Shown here in pieces: positions 7,762-15,854 of a stretch of DNA of 64,000 nucleotides. How positions within the stretch are numbered: position 1 is the first letter of the stretch; the number at the start of each line of letters is the position of its first letter. Source of the stretch: Micromonospora sp. RHAY321 (GTDB lineage: Bacteria > Actinomycetota > Actinomycetes > Mycobacteriales > Micromonosporaceae); the NCBI RefSeq assembly GCF_023896955.1, contig NZ_JAMHIW010000008.1:218678-282677 (forward strand), written 5' to 3'. The translations under genes were made by a program, and so were the position numbers. Below the pieces are notes generated by a model that was not told the DNA's origin, made no database searches, and was given only the letters and a program-made list of their open reading frames with translations.

Positions 7762-9204
7762 ATGGCTGAGCAGGCGACGGCGCAGATCGGCGTGACCGGG
7801 CTGGCGGTGATGGGTCGCAACCTGGCCCGCAACCTGGCCCGCAACGGCTTCACGGTGGCGGTGCACAACCGCTCGCCCGAGCGCACGCGCAGCCTGATCG
7901 CCGAGCACGGCGACGAGGGCACGTTCGTGCCCGGTGAGTCGATGGCCGACTTCGTGGCGTCGCTGGAGCGGCCCCGCGCGGTGATCGTGATGGTCAAGGC
8001 CGGTGCGCCCACGGACGCGGTGATCGACGAACTGGTGCCGCTGCTGGAGGAGGGCGACATCGTCGTCGACTGCGGCAACGCCCACTTCGCCGACACGCGC
8101 CGCCGGGAGGAGGCGTTGCGCACGCACGGTCTGCACTTCGTCGGCACCGGCGTCTCCGGGGGCGAGGAGGGCGCACTGCTCGGGCCGAGCATCATGCCGG
8201 GCGGTTCCGCCGAGTCGTACGCGAAGCTCGGGCCGATGTTCGAGAAGATCTCCGCCCACGTGGACGGCGTCCCGTGCTGCATGCACGTCGGGCCGGACGG
8301 CGCCGGGCACTTCGTCAAGATGGTGCACAACGGCATCGAGTACGCCGACATGCAGCTGATCGCCGAGGCGTACGACCTGCTCCGGGCCGGCCTGGACGCC
8401 GAGCCGGCGGAGATCGCGGAGATCTTCCGCAACTGGAACGACGGCGAGCTGGAGTCCTTCCTCATCGAGATCACCGCGGACGTGCTGGCGCACCGCGACG
8501 CCGACTCCGGCCGGCCGTTCGTGGACGTGGTGCAGGACCGGGCCGAGCAGAAGGGCACCGGGCGGTGGACCGTGCAGAGCGCACTCGACCTCGGCATCCC
8601 GATCACCGGCATCGCCGAGGCGACCTTCGCGCGTTCGCTGTCCGGGCACGTGGACCAGCGTGCGGCGGCCCACCGGGCGTTTCCCGACGCTGGTGATAAG
8701 TGGCAGGTGGCCGACCGGGACGCGTTCATCGAGGACGTCCGCCGCGCGCTGCTCGCCTCGAAGATCGTCGCGTACGCGCAGGGCTTCGACCACATCCGCG
8801 CGGGCAGCCAGGAGTACGACTGGAACATCGACCTCGGCGGCACGGCAACCATCTGGCGGGGCGGCTGCATCATCCGGGCCCGGTTCCTGAACCGGATCCG
8901 GGAGGCGTACGACGAGCAGCCCGACCTGCCGACGCTGCTGGTGGCGCCGTACTTCGCCGACGCGGTCGGTGCCGGTGTGCCGAGCTGGCGGCGCGTCGTG
9001 GCCGACGCGGTCCGGGCGGGGGTGCCGACGCCGGCGTTCTCGTCGTCGCTGGCGTACTTCGACGCGCTGCGCGCCGAACGGCTGCCCGCCGCGCTGATCC
9101 AGGGCCTGCGGGACAACTTCGGCGCGCACACCTACCAGCGCGTCGACCGCGAGGGCTCGTTCCACACCACCTGGGCGGCTGACCGCACCGAATCGCCGGC
9201 CTGA
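7762..9204 (+). CDS. gnd: 6-phosphogluconate dehydrogenase, decarboxylating
   Basis: A 480-residue enzyme of the oxidative pentose phosphate pathway: 6-phosphogluconate + NADP to ribulose 5-phosphate + CO2. The N-terminal Rossmann motif is GVTGLAVMGRNLARN (residues 9-23), the substrate loop GVSGGEEGALLGPSIMPGG is near 130-148, and the catalytic lysine lies in HFVKMVHNGIEYADMQ near 186-201. The C-terminal helical domain has the conserved IWRGGCIIRARFL. The length matches the long NADP-type family. The ATG at 7762 follows GAGAGG; a GTG at 7750 is less likely. Confidence 0.97.
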   Translation: MAEQATAQIGVTGLAVMGRNLARNLARNGFTVAVHNRSPERTRSLIAEHGDEGTFVPGESMADFVASLERPRAVIVMVKAGAPTDAVIDELVPLLEEGDIVVDCGNAHFADTRRREEALRTHGLHFVGTGVSGGEEGALLGPSIMPGGSAESYAKLGPMFEKISAHVDGVPCCMHVGPDGAGHFVKMVHNGIEYADMQLIAEAYDLLRAGLDAEPAEIAEIFRNWNDGELESFLIEITADVLAHRDADSGRPFVDVVQDRAEQKGTGRWTVQSALDLGIPITGIAEATFARSLSGHVDQRAAAHRAFPDAGDKWQVADRDAFIEDVRRALLASKIVAYAQGFDHIRAGSQEYDWNIDLGGTATIWRGGCIIRARFLNRIREAYDEQPDLPTLLVAPYFADAVGAGVPSWRRVVADAVRAGVPTPAFSSSLAYFDALRAERLPAALIQGLRDNFGAHTYQRVDREGSFHTTWAADRTESPA

Positions 9205-9212
9205 CGGCGGAC

Positions 9213-9246
9213 GCCTGGCCTCGCCCCACCCGGGGTGGGGTCAGGC
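9213..9246. terminator. bidirectional hairpin between gnd and the pirin gene
   Basis: GCCTG (9213-9217) and CAGGC (9242-9246) flank the inner pair CCCCACCC / GGGTGGGG. It lies between the convergent ends of gnd and the pirin gene and overlaps the pirin stop codon. Confidence 0.5.
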
Positions 9247-10002
9247 GATGGTGGCGTGCATCTCCCAGACCAGGATCTCGGCCGGCTCGTCCGCGGTGAC
9301 CCGCCGCCCGCCCGTGCTGGTGAGCCGGGCCGCGTCGCCGGTGCCGAGGGGGCCGCTGCCCTCCAGGGTCACCGTGCCGTTGGGCACGTACAGGTGCACG
9401 TAGGGCGCGTCGGGCAGGGTGACCTCGTCGCCGGAGCCGAGCCGCGCGGCGTGCAGCGTGGCGTAGCGGTTGCGGATCCGGATGGCGGACGCGCCGTCGT
9501 AGCGGTCCATCCCGGAGGCGATCGGCACGAGGCCCCCGCGCAGCAGCTCGTCCTCGATCTCCAGCTGCTCGTAGCCGGGGTCGACGCCCTCCTCGTCGGG
9601 GAGCACCCACATCTGCACGAAGTGCACCGGATCGCTGTGCGGTTCCAGGTTGCTGAGCCGCCAGGCGTCGTTCTTCTCCGAGTGCAGGATGCCGGTGCCG
9701 GCGCTCATCCGCTGGGCGAGGCCCGGGTAGATGACCCCGGAGTGGCCGGTGGAGTCCTGGTGTACGAGGGACCCGCGCAGCACCCAGGTGACGATCTCCA
9801 TGTCCTGGTGCGGGTGGGTCTCGAAGCCGGCACCCGGGCGGACCACGTCGTCGTTGTTGACCAGCAGCAGACCGTGGTGGGTGTTGGCCGGGTCGTAGTG
9901 CCGGGAGAACGAGAAGGAGTGCTTCGAGTCCAGCCAGGAGATCCGGGTGGCGAAGCGATCCTCGGCCCGGCGCAGGTCGACCGAGGGGGCGGACGCGGTC
10001 AC
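9241..10002 (-). CDS. pirin family protein
   Basis: A 253-residue bicupin of the pirin family (YhaK-like). The metal-binding residues of the N-terminal cupin are visible as HPHQDMEIV near 63-71 and GTGILHSEKN near 101-110. Some pirins are iron-dependent quercetinases, while others are regulatory cofactors; the sequence does not say which applies. The start overlaps the stop of a 75-residue upstream protein by four bases, so the two are coupled. Confidence 0.9.
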   Translation of the reverse strand: MTASAPSVDLRRAEDRFATRISWLDSKHSFSFSRHYDPANTHHGLLLVNNDDVVRPGAGFETHPHQDMEIVTWVLRGSLVHQDSTGHSGVIYPGLAQRMSAGTGILHSEKNDAWRLSNLEPHSDPVHFVQMWVLPDEEGVDPGYEQLEIEDELLRGGLVPIASGMDRYDGASAIRIRNRYATLHAARLGSGDEVTLPDAPYVHLYVPNGTVTLEGSGPLGTGDAARLTSTGGRRVTADEPAEILVWEMHATIA

Positions 10003-10226
10003 CAGGCACGCTGCCCGGTGTCGGAGGGCGTCGGCGCCCAGGTCAGCGCCGGCTCCCCGGTGGCCAGCTCGGCGATCTCACCGCTGCGCAGTTGCGGCGT
10101 GTGACCGAACTCGGCGCAGTGCTGCTCGGCGATCTCCGCGCAGATGTCGGCCACCTGCTCGCAGATCGGGTCGCCCAGGTCGGCCGCGTTCAATGCCATG
10201 ATCATCTTGTACCGGAGATCCCGCAT
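9999..10226 (-). CDS. small conserved protein upstream of pirin
   Basis: A 75-residue protein without a known domain. It is mostly helical in appearance (LRYKMIMALNAADLGD, then QVADICAEIAEQHCAEFG), with two cysteines and two histidines, and ends in a polar tail. The ATG at 10226 follows GGGGGTG; a longer reading from 10256 lacks a good site. It overlaps the pirin gene by four bases. The function is unknown; coupling suggests a shared role with pirin. Confidence 0.6.
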   Translation of the reverse strand: MRDLRYKMIMALNAADLGDPICEQVADICAEIAEQHCAEFGHTPQLRSGEIAELATGEPALTWAPTPSDTGQRAW

Positions 10227-10318
10227 GTCCACCCCCGACCGCCGTGGTCCCGCCACCTTCGGACCCTACCCGCCCCCACCCGTCGCCACCCCGAAACGAC
10301 CAGGTGGGGACACGCGGC

Positions 10319-10352
10319 GGCGCCGCCCCCGGGAAGATCTGGGGGCGGCGCC
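10319..10352. terminator. perfect 12-bp hairpin after the uppS operon
   Basis: GGCGCCGCCCCC / GGGGGCGGCGCC with a 10-base loop, downstream of the recO-uppS-small protein operon (leftward). Probably its terminator. Confidence 0.6.
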
Positions 10353-10366
10353 GAGGGTCACGCGGG

Positions 10367-10552
10367 TTACCAGAACCGCCGGCGCTTGGCCTTCTGCGGG
10401 CGGATCATGTCGGCACCCTTGGTCAGCAACCGGCTCACCCCGGAGGGACCACGCCGGGCCTCCAGGGTGTGGCTGAGACGGCGGGCACCGGCCGCGGCCA
10501 GTGGCACCGCGACCGCCATCACCGCCCACTGTGCGATGCGCTTCTGGATCAT
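10367..10552 (-). CDS. small conserved membrane protein downstream of uppS
   Basis: A 61-residue protein with one hydrophobic segment (residues 8-22, AQWAVMAVAVPLAAAG) and a very basic C-terminus ending KAKRRRFW. It has an excellent ribosome binding site, GGAGGTGA, six bases before the ATG. It is 68 bases downstream of uppS and probably co-transcribed. The positive tail suggests it binds acidic lipid or RNA at the membrane; that is a guess, and no family is recognised. Confidence 0.7.
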   Translation of the reverse strand: MIQKRIAQWAVMAVAVPLAAAGARRLSHTLEARRGPSGVSRLLTKGADMIRPQKAKRRRFW

Positions 10553-10620
10553 GTGGGTTCACCTCCGTCAGTGGCTCCTGACGTCACTGATACCCACCGT
10601 GAGGTGCTGCCAAGCCTCCG

Positions 10621-11433
10621 TCAGACCACCGGGGCGACGGGGTTGGGCAACGCGCCGCCGAACCGCCGGTCCCGCTGGGCGTACAGCTCGCAGGCGTACC
10701 AGAGGTGGCGACGGTCGAAATCCGGCCAGAGCGTGTCCAGGAAGACCAGCTCGGCGTACGCGGTCTGCCAGAGCAGGAAGTTGGAGATCCGTTCCTCCCC
10801 GGAGGGCCGCAGGAACAGGTCCACCTCCGGAATCTCCGGGTGGTAGAGGTACTTCGCCACGGTCTTCTCGGTGACCTTCGCCGGATCCAGCCGGCCGGCC
10901 GCCACGTCGCGGGCGATCGCGGCGGCAGCGTCGCCGATCTCGGCCTGCCCGCCGTAGTTGACGCAGAACTGCAGCGTCAGCGTGGAGTTGCCGCGCGACA
11001 TCTCCTCGGCGGTCTGCAACTCGGAGATGACGCTCTTCCACAGGCGCCCCGGCCGGCCCGACCAGACCACCCGGACGCCCAGGTCGACCAACTGGTCGCG
11101 GCGGCGGCGGATCACGTCCCGGTTGAAGCCCATCAGGAACCGGACCTCGTCCGGCGAGCGCCGCCAGTTCTCGGTCGAGAACGCGTACGCCGACAGATAG
11201 GGGATGCCCATCTCGATGGCGCCCTCGATGGTGTCGAAGAGGCTGTGCTCCCCCGCCTCGTGCCCCTTGGTGCGCGCCAACCCGCGCTCCTTGGCCCACC
11301 GGCCGTTGCCGTCCATCACCACCGCGACGTGCTTCGGCACCGCCTCGGTGGGCAGCGCCGGCGGGCGGGCGCCCGACGGGTGCGGTGTCGGCGGCACCGG
11401 CTCACGCCGGCCGGCCCTCATCGATCGGATCAC
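10621..11433 (-). CDS. uppS: isoprenyl transferase (undecaprenyl/decaprenyl diphosphate synthase)
   Basis: A 270-residue cis-prenyltransferase that makes the long polyprenyl diphosphate carrier for peptidoglycan and other wall polymers. Motifs in order: HVAVVMDGNGRWAKERG (near 34-50; catalytic Asp in MDGNGRW), AYAFSTENWRRS near 83-94, NYGGQAEI near 160-167, and DLFLRPSGEERISNFLLWQ near 210-228. The GTG start at 11433 overlaps the recO stop by four bases (GTGA), with GGGAGAG upstream, so it is coupled to recO. Chain length cannot be read from the sequence. Confidence 0.96.
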   Translation of the reverse strand: MIRSMRAGRREPVPPTPHPSGARPPALPTEAVPKHVAVVMDGNGRWAKERGLARTKGHEAGEHSLFDTIEGAIEMGIPYLSAYAFSTENWRRSPDEVRFLMGFNRDVIRRRRDQLVDLGVRVVWSGRPGRLWKSVISELQTAEEMSRGNSTLTLQFCVNYGGQAEIGDAAAAIARDVAAGRLDPAKVTEKTVAKYLYHPEIPEVDLFLRPSGEERISNFLLWQTAYAELVFLDTLWPDFDRRHLWYACELYAQRDRRFGGALPNPVAPVV

Positions 11434-12305
11434 TCGGCTCTCTCCCTGCTCGCACCGTCCGCCCCGGCCGCGACGTCGCCGCCCGGCTGGAGCATCGTGG
11501 CCCCGGCGCCCCCCGGCGGCGGGATCGTGCCGGCCACCGAGGGACCCCGGTCGACCAGCGGCAGCGAGCGTAGCGCGCGTTCCAGATGCCACTGCAGGTG
11601 CGCCGCGACCAGCCCACTGCACTCCCGGCGTACGCCGCTCTCGGTGGCGTCGGCGACCACCCAGTCGCCGGTGGTCAGCGCGGACATCAGATCGATGGTC
11701 GCCGGCGCGGGATGGGCCGCGCCGGGCGGCCGGCAGTCCGGGCAGACCGCGCCGCCGGCCGGCACGGAGAACGCCCGGTGCCGCCCGGGGGTGCCGCAGA
11801 CCGCGCACGCGATCAGCGCCGGCGCCCACCCGGCGAGGGCCATCCCGCGCAGCAGGTACGCGTCGAGCACCAGCGTGGTGGCGTGCTCACCACGCGACAG
11901 TGCCTTCAACGCGCCCACGGTGAGCTGGAACAGCCGCAGCGACGGCTCCCGCTCCACCGGGGTCAGCCGCTCGGCGGTCTCGGCGATCGCGCTGGCCGCC
12001 GTGTAGCGGGGATAGTCACCCAGGAACCGCTTGCCGTACAGGTCGATGCCCTCGACCTGGCTGACGGTGTGCAGCGAGCTGCCGTGGTTGCCCTTCGGGT
12101 CGCCGGCGAGCTGGAGGTCGACGTGGCCGAACGGCTCCAGGCGGGCGCCGAACTTGCTGGTGGTGCGGCGGATGCCCCGGGCCACCGCGCGCAGCCGGCC
12201 GTGCCGGCGGGTGAGCAGGGTGATGATCCGGTCGGACTCGCCGAGCTTCTGCACACGCAGCACCACCGCGTCGTCGCGGTAGAGCTGTCGGCGGTACCCG
12301 GCCAT
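11430..12305 (-). CDS. recO: DNA repair protein RecO
   Basis: A 291-residue RecO. The N-terminal OB-fold includes LYRDDAVVLRVQKLGESDRI (residues 8-27) and GRLRAVARGIRR near 36-47. The helical domain follows, with a zinc-binding site formed by CAVCG near 166-170 and CPDC near 189-192. RecO loads RecA on SSB-covered DNA with RecR. The C-terminus has a proline/glycine-rich extension after residue 255 that is not part of the usual fold. Overlaps uppS, as in other actinobacteria. Confidence 0.95.
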   Translation of the reverse strand: MAGYRRQLYRDDAVVLRVQKLGESDRIITLLTRRHGRLRAVARGIRRTTSKFGARLEPFGHVDLQLAGDPKGNHGSSLHTVSQVEGIDLYGKRFLGDYPRYTAASAIAETAERLTPVEREPSLRLFQLTVGALKALSRGEHATTLVLDAYLLRGMALAGWAPALIACAVCGTPGRHRAFSVPAGGAVCPDCRPPGAAHPAPATIDLMSALTTGDWVVADATESGVRRECSGLVAAHLQWHLERALRSLPLVDRGPSVAGTIPPPGGAGATMLQPGGDVAAGADGASRERAE

Positions 12306-12394
12306 CGGACCATTCTCCCTCGGGGTGTGAAATCAGGGTCGGTTCGGGGTGGATGCGCGGACGAACCCCGATGCGCCGGACTCGTGACCGGTCG

Positions 12395-12400
12395 TAGCGT
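12395..12400 (+). promoter_or_regulatory. -10 box TAGCGT, leaderless start of DUF4097 lipoprotein
   Basis: TAGCGT ends seven bases before the ATG at 12408, and no ribosome binding site is seen, which supports a leaderless message. Confidence 0.5.
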
Positions 12401-12407
12401 GCTGGAC

Positions 12408-13217
12408 ATGGCACTGCACCGGATCTCCGCCCCGCGCCGTCGTCGCGCCGCCACCCCCGTCGCGTTGGGGCTGGCCACCACCCTCATCGTGCTCGCCGGG
12501 TGCGACAACCTGTCCTTCCGCCGGCTCGACTACGACGACACCGAGCCGGTCCGGGTCACCGCGATCCAGGTGCGGGGTGGCTCGGGCGACGTGGTCGTCC
12601 GCGGCACCGGCCCGGCGTCCGAGGCGCGGATCAAGCGGGTCGTGCGCTACCAGGGCGGGGAACCGGACAACGCCCGGTACGAGATCGAGGGCGGCGAGCT
12701 GGTGCTGGACACCGACTGCGGCTCGCGGTGCACCGTCTCCTACGAGGTGATTGTGCCGGAGGGCGTGGCCGTGCGGGGCGAGGTCGGCTCCGGCAACATC
12801 GAGCTGAGCCGCGTCGGCACGGTGGAGCTGCAGCTCGGCTCGGGTGACGTGCGGATCGCCGGAGCCTCCGGCGCGCTCGGGGTGGAGACCCGGTCGGGCA
12901 ACATCGAGGTGAGCGAGGCCAGCGCGGCGGTACGGCTGCGCGCCTCGTCCGGGGACATCACCGCCCGCCGGCTGGCCGGCGCGGTCGACGCCGAGGCCAG
13001 CTCGGGCAACGTCACCGTCGAGCTGGACAAGCCGGCCTCCGCCCGTGCCCACGCCTCCAGCGGGGACGTCACGCTGCTGGTGCCGGCCGGCAGCTACCGG
13101 GTCCAGTCCAACGCCGGCTCCGGCGACGAGCGGGTGACCGTCGCCGACGACCCGGCCGCGTCCCTGGTGCTCGACGGCTCGGCCGGCAGCGGCAACGTCA
13201 CGATCAGCCAGCGCTGA
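12408..13217 (+). CDS. DUF4097 beta-repeat lipoprotein
   Basis: A 269-residue secreted lipoprotein. The signal peptide is basic (RRRRAATPVALGLATTLIV) and ends with the lipobox LAGC at about residues 29-32, so Cys32 is the lipidated residue. The mature part is a ladder of short beta-strand repeats marked by alternating SGDV and SGNI motifs about every 18-22 residues (GGSGDVVV, GSGNIELS, GSGDVRIA, SGNIEVS, SSGDITA, SSGNVTV, SSGDVTL, GSGNVTIS), characteristic of DUF4097. The function of such beta-solenoids is unknown. Its last 14 bases overlap the end of the opposite-strand acyltransferase. Confidence 0.85.
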   Translation: MALHRISAPRRRRAATPVALGLATTLIVLAGCDNLSFRRLDYDDTEPVRVTAIQVRGGSGDVVVRGTGPASEARIKRVVRYQGGEPDNARYEIEGGELVLDTDCGSRCTVSYEVIVPEGVAVRGEVGSGNIELSRVGTVELQLGSGDVRIAGASGALGVETRSGNIEVSEASAAVRLRASSGDITARRLAGAVDAEASSGNVTVELDKPASARAHASSGDVTLLVPAGSYRVQSNAGSGDERVTVADDPAASLVLDGSAGSGNVTISQR

Positions 13218-14373
13218 TCTCGACGGTGGCCGCCTCCATGGGCACCCGCTGCGCCGGCACCACCGCTCGCCCGACCGTCGCCTCCGCCGGGCGGGCACCG
13301 GGTACGGCCGCCGGATCGGTGCCGGCTCGGGCCGCCGGTGTGGCAGCGGCCCGGGCCGGCGGTCCGGCGTTGCCCGACTGGCCCGCGGGCACCAGCTCCG
13401 GGACCCGGCGGGCTGCGACGTCCTCGACCCAGCCGACGGCCAGGGTGACCACCCCGACGAGCGCGAAGACCAGCAGCACCCGGATGGCCAGCCCCAGCGG
13501 ATCCTGGTGGGACCAGCCGACCACGTCCACCAGCGGGGTGAGCGCCACCACGAACGGCATGTGCCAGAGATAGATGGTGAGCGCCCGTCGATTGACCACG
13601 GTCACCACCCGGTCGGCCAACCGGCTGCGCGCCAACCACGAGATCCCCGCCGGTGCCCGACCGAGGGCGATCAGGATGAACGCGGCGGACCAGAGGGCGT
13701 TGCCGAGGTGGTTGTCGTTGAGGTCGTACCCTCGCGGGCCGGGATGGGCGACGATCCAGGCCCCGCCGGCCACCGCGAGCACCAGCGCCGCCGGGTAGAG
13801 CACCCAACCGGCGAGCCGGCGCAGCATCCCCGCGTGGTGGGCGAAGCCGAGCAGCCACGCGCCGAAGTACAGCCCGAACTCGCGCAGCACCGGTGGCGCC
13901 GGGTAGATCCCCGCCTCGATCGCCACCAGCAGCAGGTACGGGGCGAGCAGGGTGGGCAGCGGAGCCCGCCGGAACAGCCAGAACGCGATCGGCGAGGCGA
14001 GCACGAACCACAGGTAGTCGCGCAGGTACCAGATGACGCTCAGCGCCAGGGCACCCCAGTGGTTGGCCGGCGGGTCGGCGACCGGGAACAGCCACAGCAG
14101 CAGCCGCGGTGTCACCGGTAACCCGGTGAACAGCATGGCCGGCACGAAGACCGCCGCCATGACCCACAGCGAGGGCAGCAGCCGGCGCAGCCGGCGACCG
14201 ACCGCGGCCGGCCCGACGCGGGTCAGCGTGGCGGCCATCAGCGAGCCGGCCAGCGCGAACATCACCGACATGGCAGGGAAGACGAGCGTGAGGGTCGCCC
14301 ACCCGGTGACGTGGTAGACGACCACTCGGACGATGGCCAGGAAACGGAGGACATCGAGGTACCTGTTGCGCAT
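13204..14373 (-). CDS. integral membrane acyltransferase (acyltransferase 3 family)
   Basis: A 389-residue protein with about ten membrane segments. The N-terminal RNRYLDVLRFLAIVRVVVYH is the characteristic first helix of acyltransferase 3 proteins, with Arg and the conserved His20 near the catalytic site. Such enzymes move acetyl or other acyl groups onto surface sugars or lipids. After residue 330 the chain is a disordered Ala/Pro-rich tail. It lies alone, convergent with the DUF4097 lipoprotein gene and overlapping it by 14 bases. The substrate is unknown. Confidence 0.85.
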   Translation of the reverse strand: MRNRYLDVLRFLAIVRVVVYHVTGWATLTLVFPAMSVMFALAGSLMAATLTRVGPAAVGRRLRRLLPSLWVMAAVFVPAMLFTGLPVTPRLLLWLFPVADPPANHWGALALSVIWYLRDYLWFVLASPIAFWLFRRAPLPTLLAPYLLLVAIEAGIYPAPPVLREFGLYFGAWLLGFAHHAGMLRRLAGWVLYPAALVLAVAGGAWIVAHPGPRGYDLNDNHLGNALWSAAFILIALGRAPAGISWLARSRLADRVVTVVNRRALTIYLWHMPFVVALTPLVDVVGWSHQDPLGLAIRVLLVFALVGVVTLAVGWVEDVAARRVPELVPAGQSGNAGPPARAAATPAARAGTDPAAVPGARPAEATVGRAVVPAQRVPMEAATVEISAG

Positions 14374-14562
14374 CAGCCTGCATCTCGGTCGGGGACACCG
14401 GATGTACGTCCCCTACCCTGCGCGGCGGCGGCACCAAACGGCCGGGACCCCGGGCAAACGTGAATCTTGCCATCGGCCCGACCGAAGATGATCACGCCCG
14501 AGGGGTACGCCGCACCCCGCGCCGGACCGACCGGGAGTGCCCGGCCGGACCGGTGGGATGCG

Positions 14563-15471
14563 TCAGAAACCGAGTTTGCGCAGCTGCTTCGGGTCGCGCT
14601 GCCAGTCCTTCGCCACCCGCACGTGCAGATCCAGGTAGACCCGAGTGCCGAGCAGTTCCTCGATCTGCCGGCGGGCGTTGGTGCCGACCTCCTTGAGGCG
14701 GCTCGCCCGGTGACCGAGCACGATCGCCTTCTGGCTGGGCCGCTCCACGTACAGGTCGGCGTAGATCTTCATGACCTGACCCTCGGGGATCATCTCCTCC
14801 ACCACCACGGCGATGGAGTGCGGCAGCTCGTCGCGGACCCCCTCCAGGGCAGCCTCCCGGATCAGCTCCGCGACCAGCACCTGCTCCGGGTCGTCGGTCA
14901 GCATGTCGTCCGGGTAGAGCTGCGGGGACGCCGGCAGGTAGTCGGTCATCACGTCGACCAGGGTGTCGACCTGGTGCCCGGAGATCGCGCTCACCGGCAC
15001 GATCGCCGCGAAGTCGCCCATCTCGCTGACCGCGAGGAGCTGCTCGGCCAGCCGGCGCTTGTCCACCAGGTCGGTCTTGGTGACCACCGCCAGCACGGTC
15101 GCCTTCAGCTCGGCCAGCTCGCCGGAGATGAACCGGTCACCGCGCCCGACCGGCTCGTCGGCCGGGATGCACAGGCCGATCACGTCGACCTCGGTCCACG
15201 TCGACCGGACCAGGTCGTTGAGGCGCTCGCCGAGCAGCGTACGCGGACGGTGCAGGCCCGGCGTGTCGACGAGGACCAGCTGCGACTCCGGCCGGTGCAG
15301 CACGGCCCGGATGACGTGCCGGGTCGTCTGCGGCTTGTTCGAGGTGATCGCGATCTTGGTGCCGACGATGGCGTTGGTCAACGTGGACTTGCCCGCGTTG
15401 GGCCGGCCGACGAAACAGCCGAACCCGGCCCGATAGGGGCGGGGCTGCGGGTCCTTCACGCCGCCGGTCAC
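14563..15471 (-). CDS. era: GTPase Era
   Basis: A 302-residue Era, a GTPase that binds 16S rRNA near its 3' end during small-subunit assembly. G1 is GRPNAGKST near 22-30, followed by KPQTTRH near 46-52, G3 DTPGLH near 69-74, and G4 TKTD near 130-133. The C-terminal KH domain includes VVEEMIPEGQVMKIYADLYV and the basic GHRASRLKEVG. The GTG start overlaps the stop of the deaminase-like gene by four bases. It is the last gene of the phoH-ybeY-corC-CDA-era operon. Confidence 0.97.
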   Translation of the reverse strand: MTGGVKDPQPRPYRAGFGCFVGRPNAGKSTLTNAIVGTKIAITSNKPQTTRHVIRAVLHRPESQLVLVDTPGLHRPRTLLGERLNDLVRSTWTEVDVIGLCIPADEPVGRGDRFISGELAELKATVLAVVTKTDLVDKRRLAEQLLAVSEMGDFAAIVPVSAISGHQVDTLVDVMTDYLPASPQLYPDDMLTDDPEQVLVAELIREAALEGVRDELPHSIAVVVEEMIPEGQVMKIYADLYVERPSQKAIVLGHRASRLKEVGTNARRQIEELLGTRVYLDLHVRVAKDWQRDPKQLRKLGF

Positions 15472-15854
15472 TGGGTCACCGTGCCGAGCACCGTGCCGTC
15501 CGGCGCGGCCACGTGGATCGGCGCGTCCACGGCGAGGTCGCGTACCGCTGCGTGCCCGGCGCCGTCCAGCGTCGACGCCTCGGTCACCACCGCCGCCGCC
15601 TCCAGCCGGCTCGCCCCGGCCGCCACGGCCGAGGCCACCGCCAACTGCAACGCCGTGAGCGTCAGCGAGGGCAGCGCGACGCTGGCCGCCGCGTACGTCC
15701 GGCCGTCCTGGTCCCGGACCGCGGCGCCCTCCACGGCGCCGACCCGCCCGCGGGCGCCCCGGGCCAGGACGACGAGCTTGCCGTCCTCGGCACTCAGCGG
15801 GGCCGGCGCGGTGGGGGTGGGCCGGGCGGCGGGCGCGGCGGGTGTCTCAGGCAT
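15468..15854 (-). CDS. degenerate cytidine-deaminase-like protein
   Basis: A 128-residue protein whose order of strands and helices (DGRTYAAASVALPSLTLTA near 51-69) resembles cytidine deaminase. It lacks both zinc-binding signatures of active enzymes: there is no HAE or CAE motif after the Ser/Leu helix and no PCxxC motif later; in fact there are no cysteines. The equivalent gene lies between corC and era in mycobacteria (Rv2365c, from memory). It is probably a non-catalytic relative involved with Era or ribosome assembly. The ATG overlaps the corC-like stop by eight bases. Confidence 0.7.
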   Translation of the reverse strand: MPETPAAPAARPTPTAPAPLSAEDGKLVVLARGARGRVGAVEGAAVRDQDGRTYAAASVALPSLTLTALQLAVASAVAAGASRLEAAAVVTEASTLDGAGHAAVRDLAVDAPIHVAAPDGTVLGTVTQ

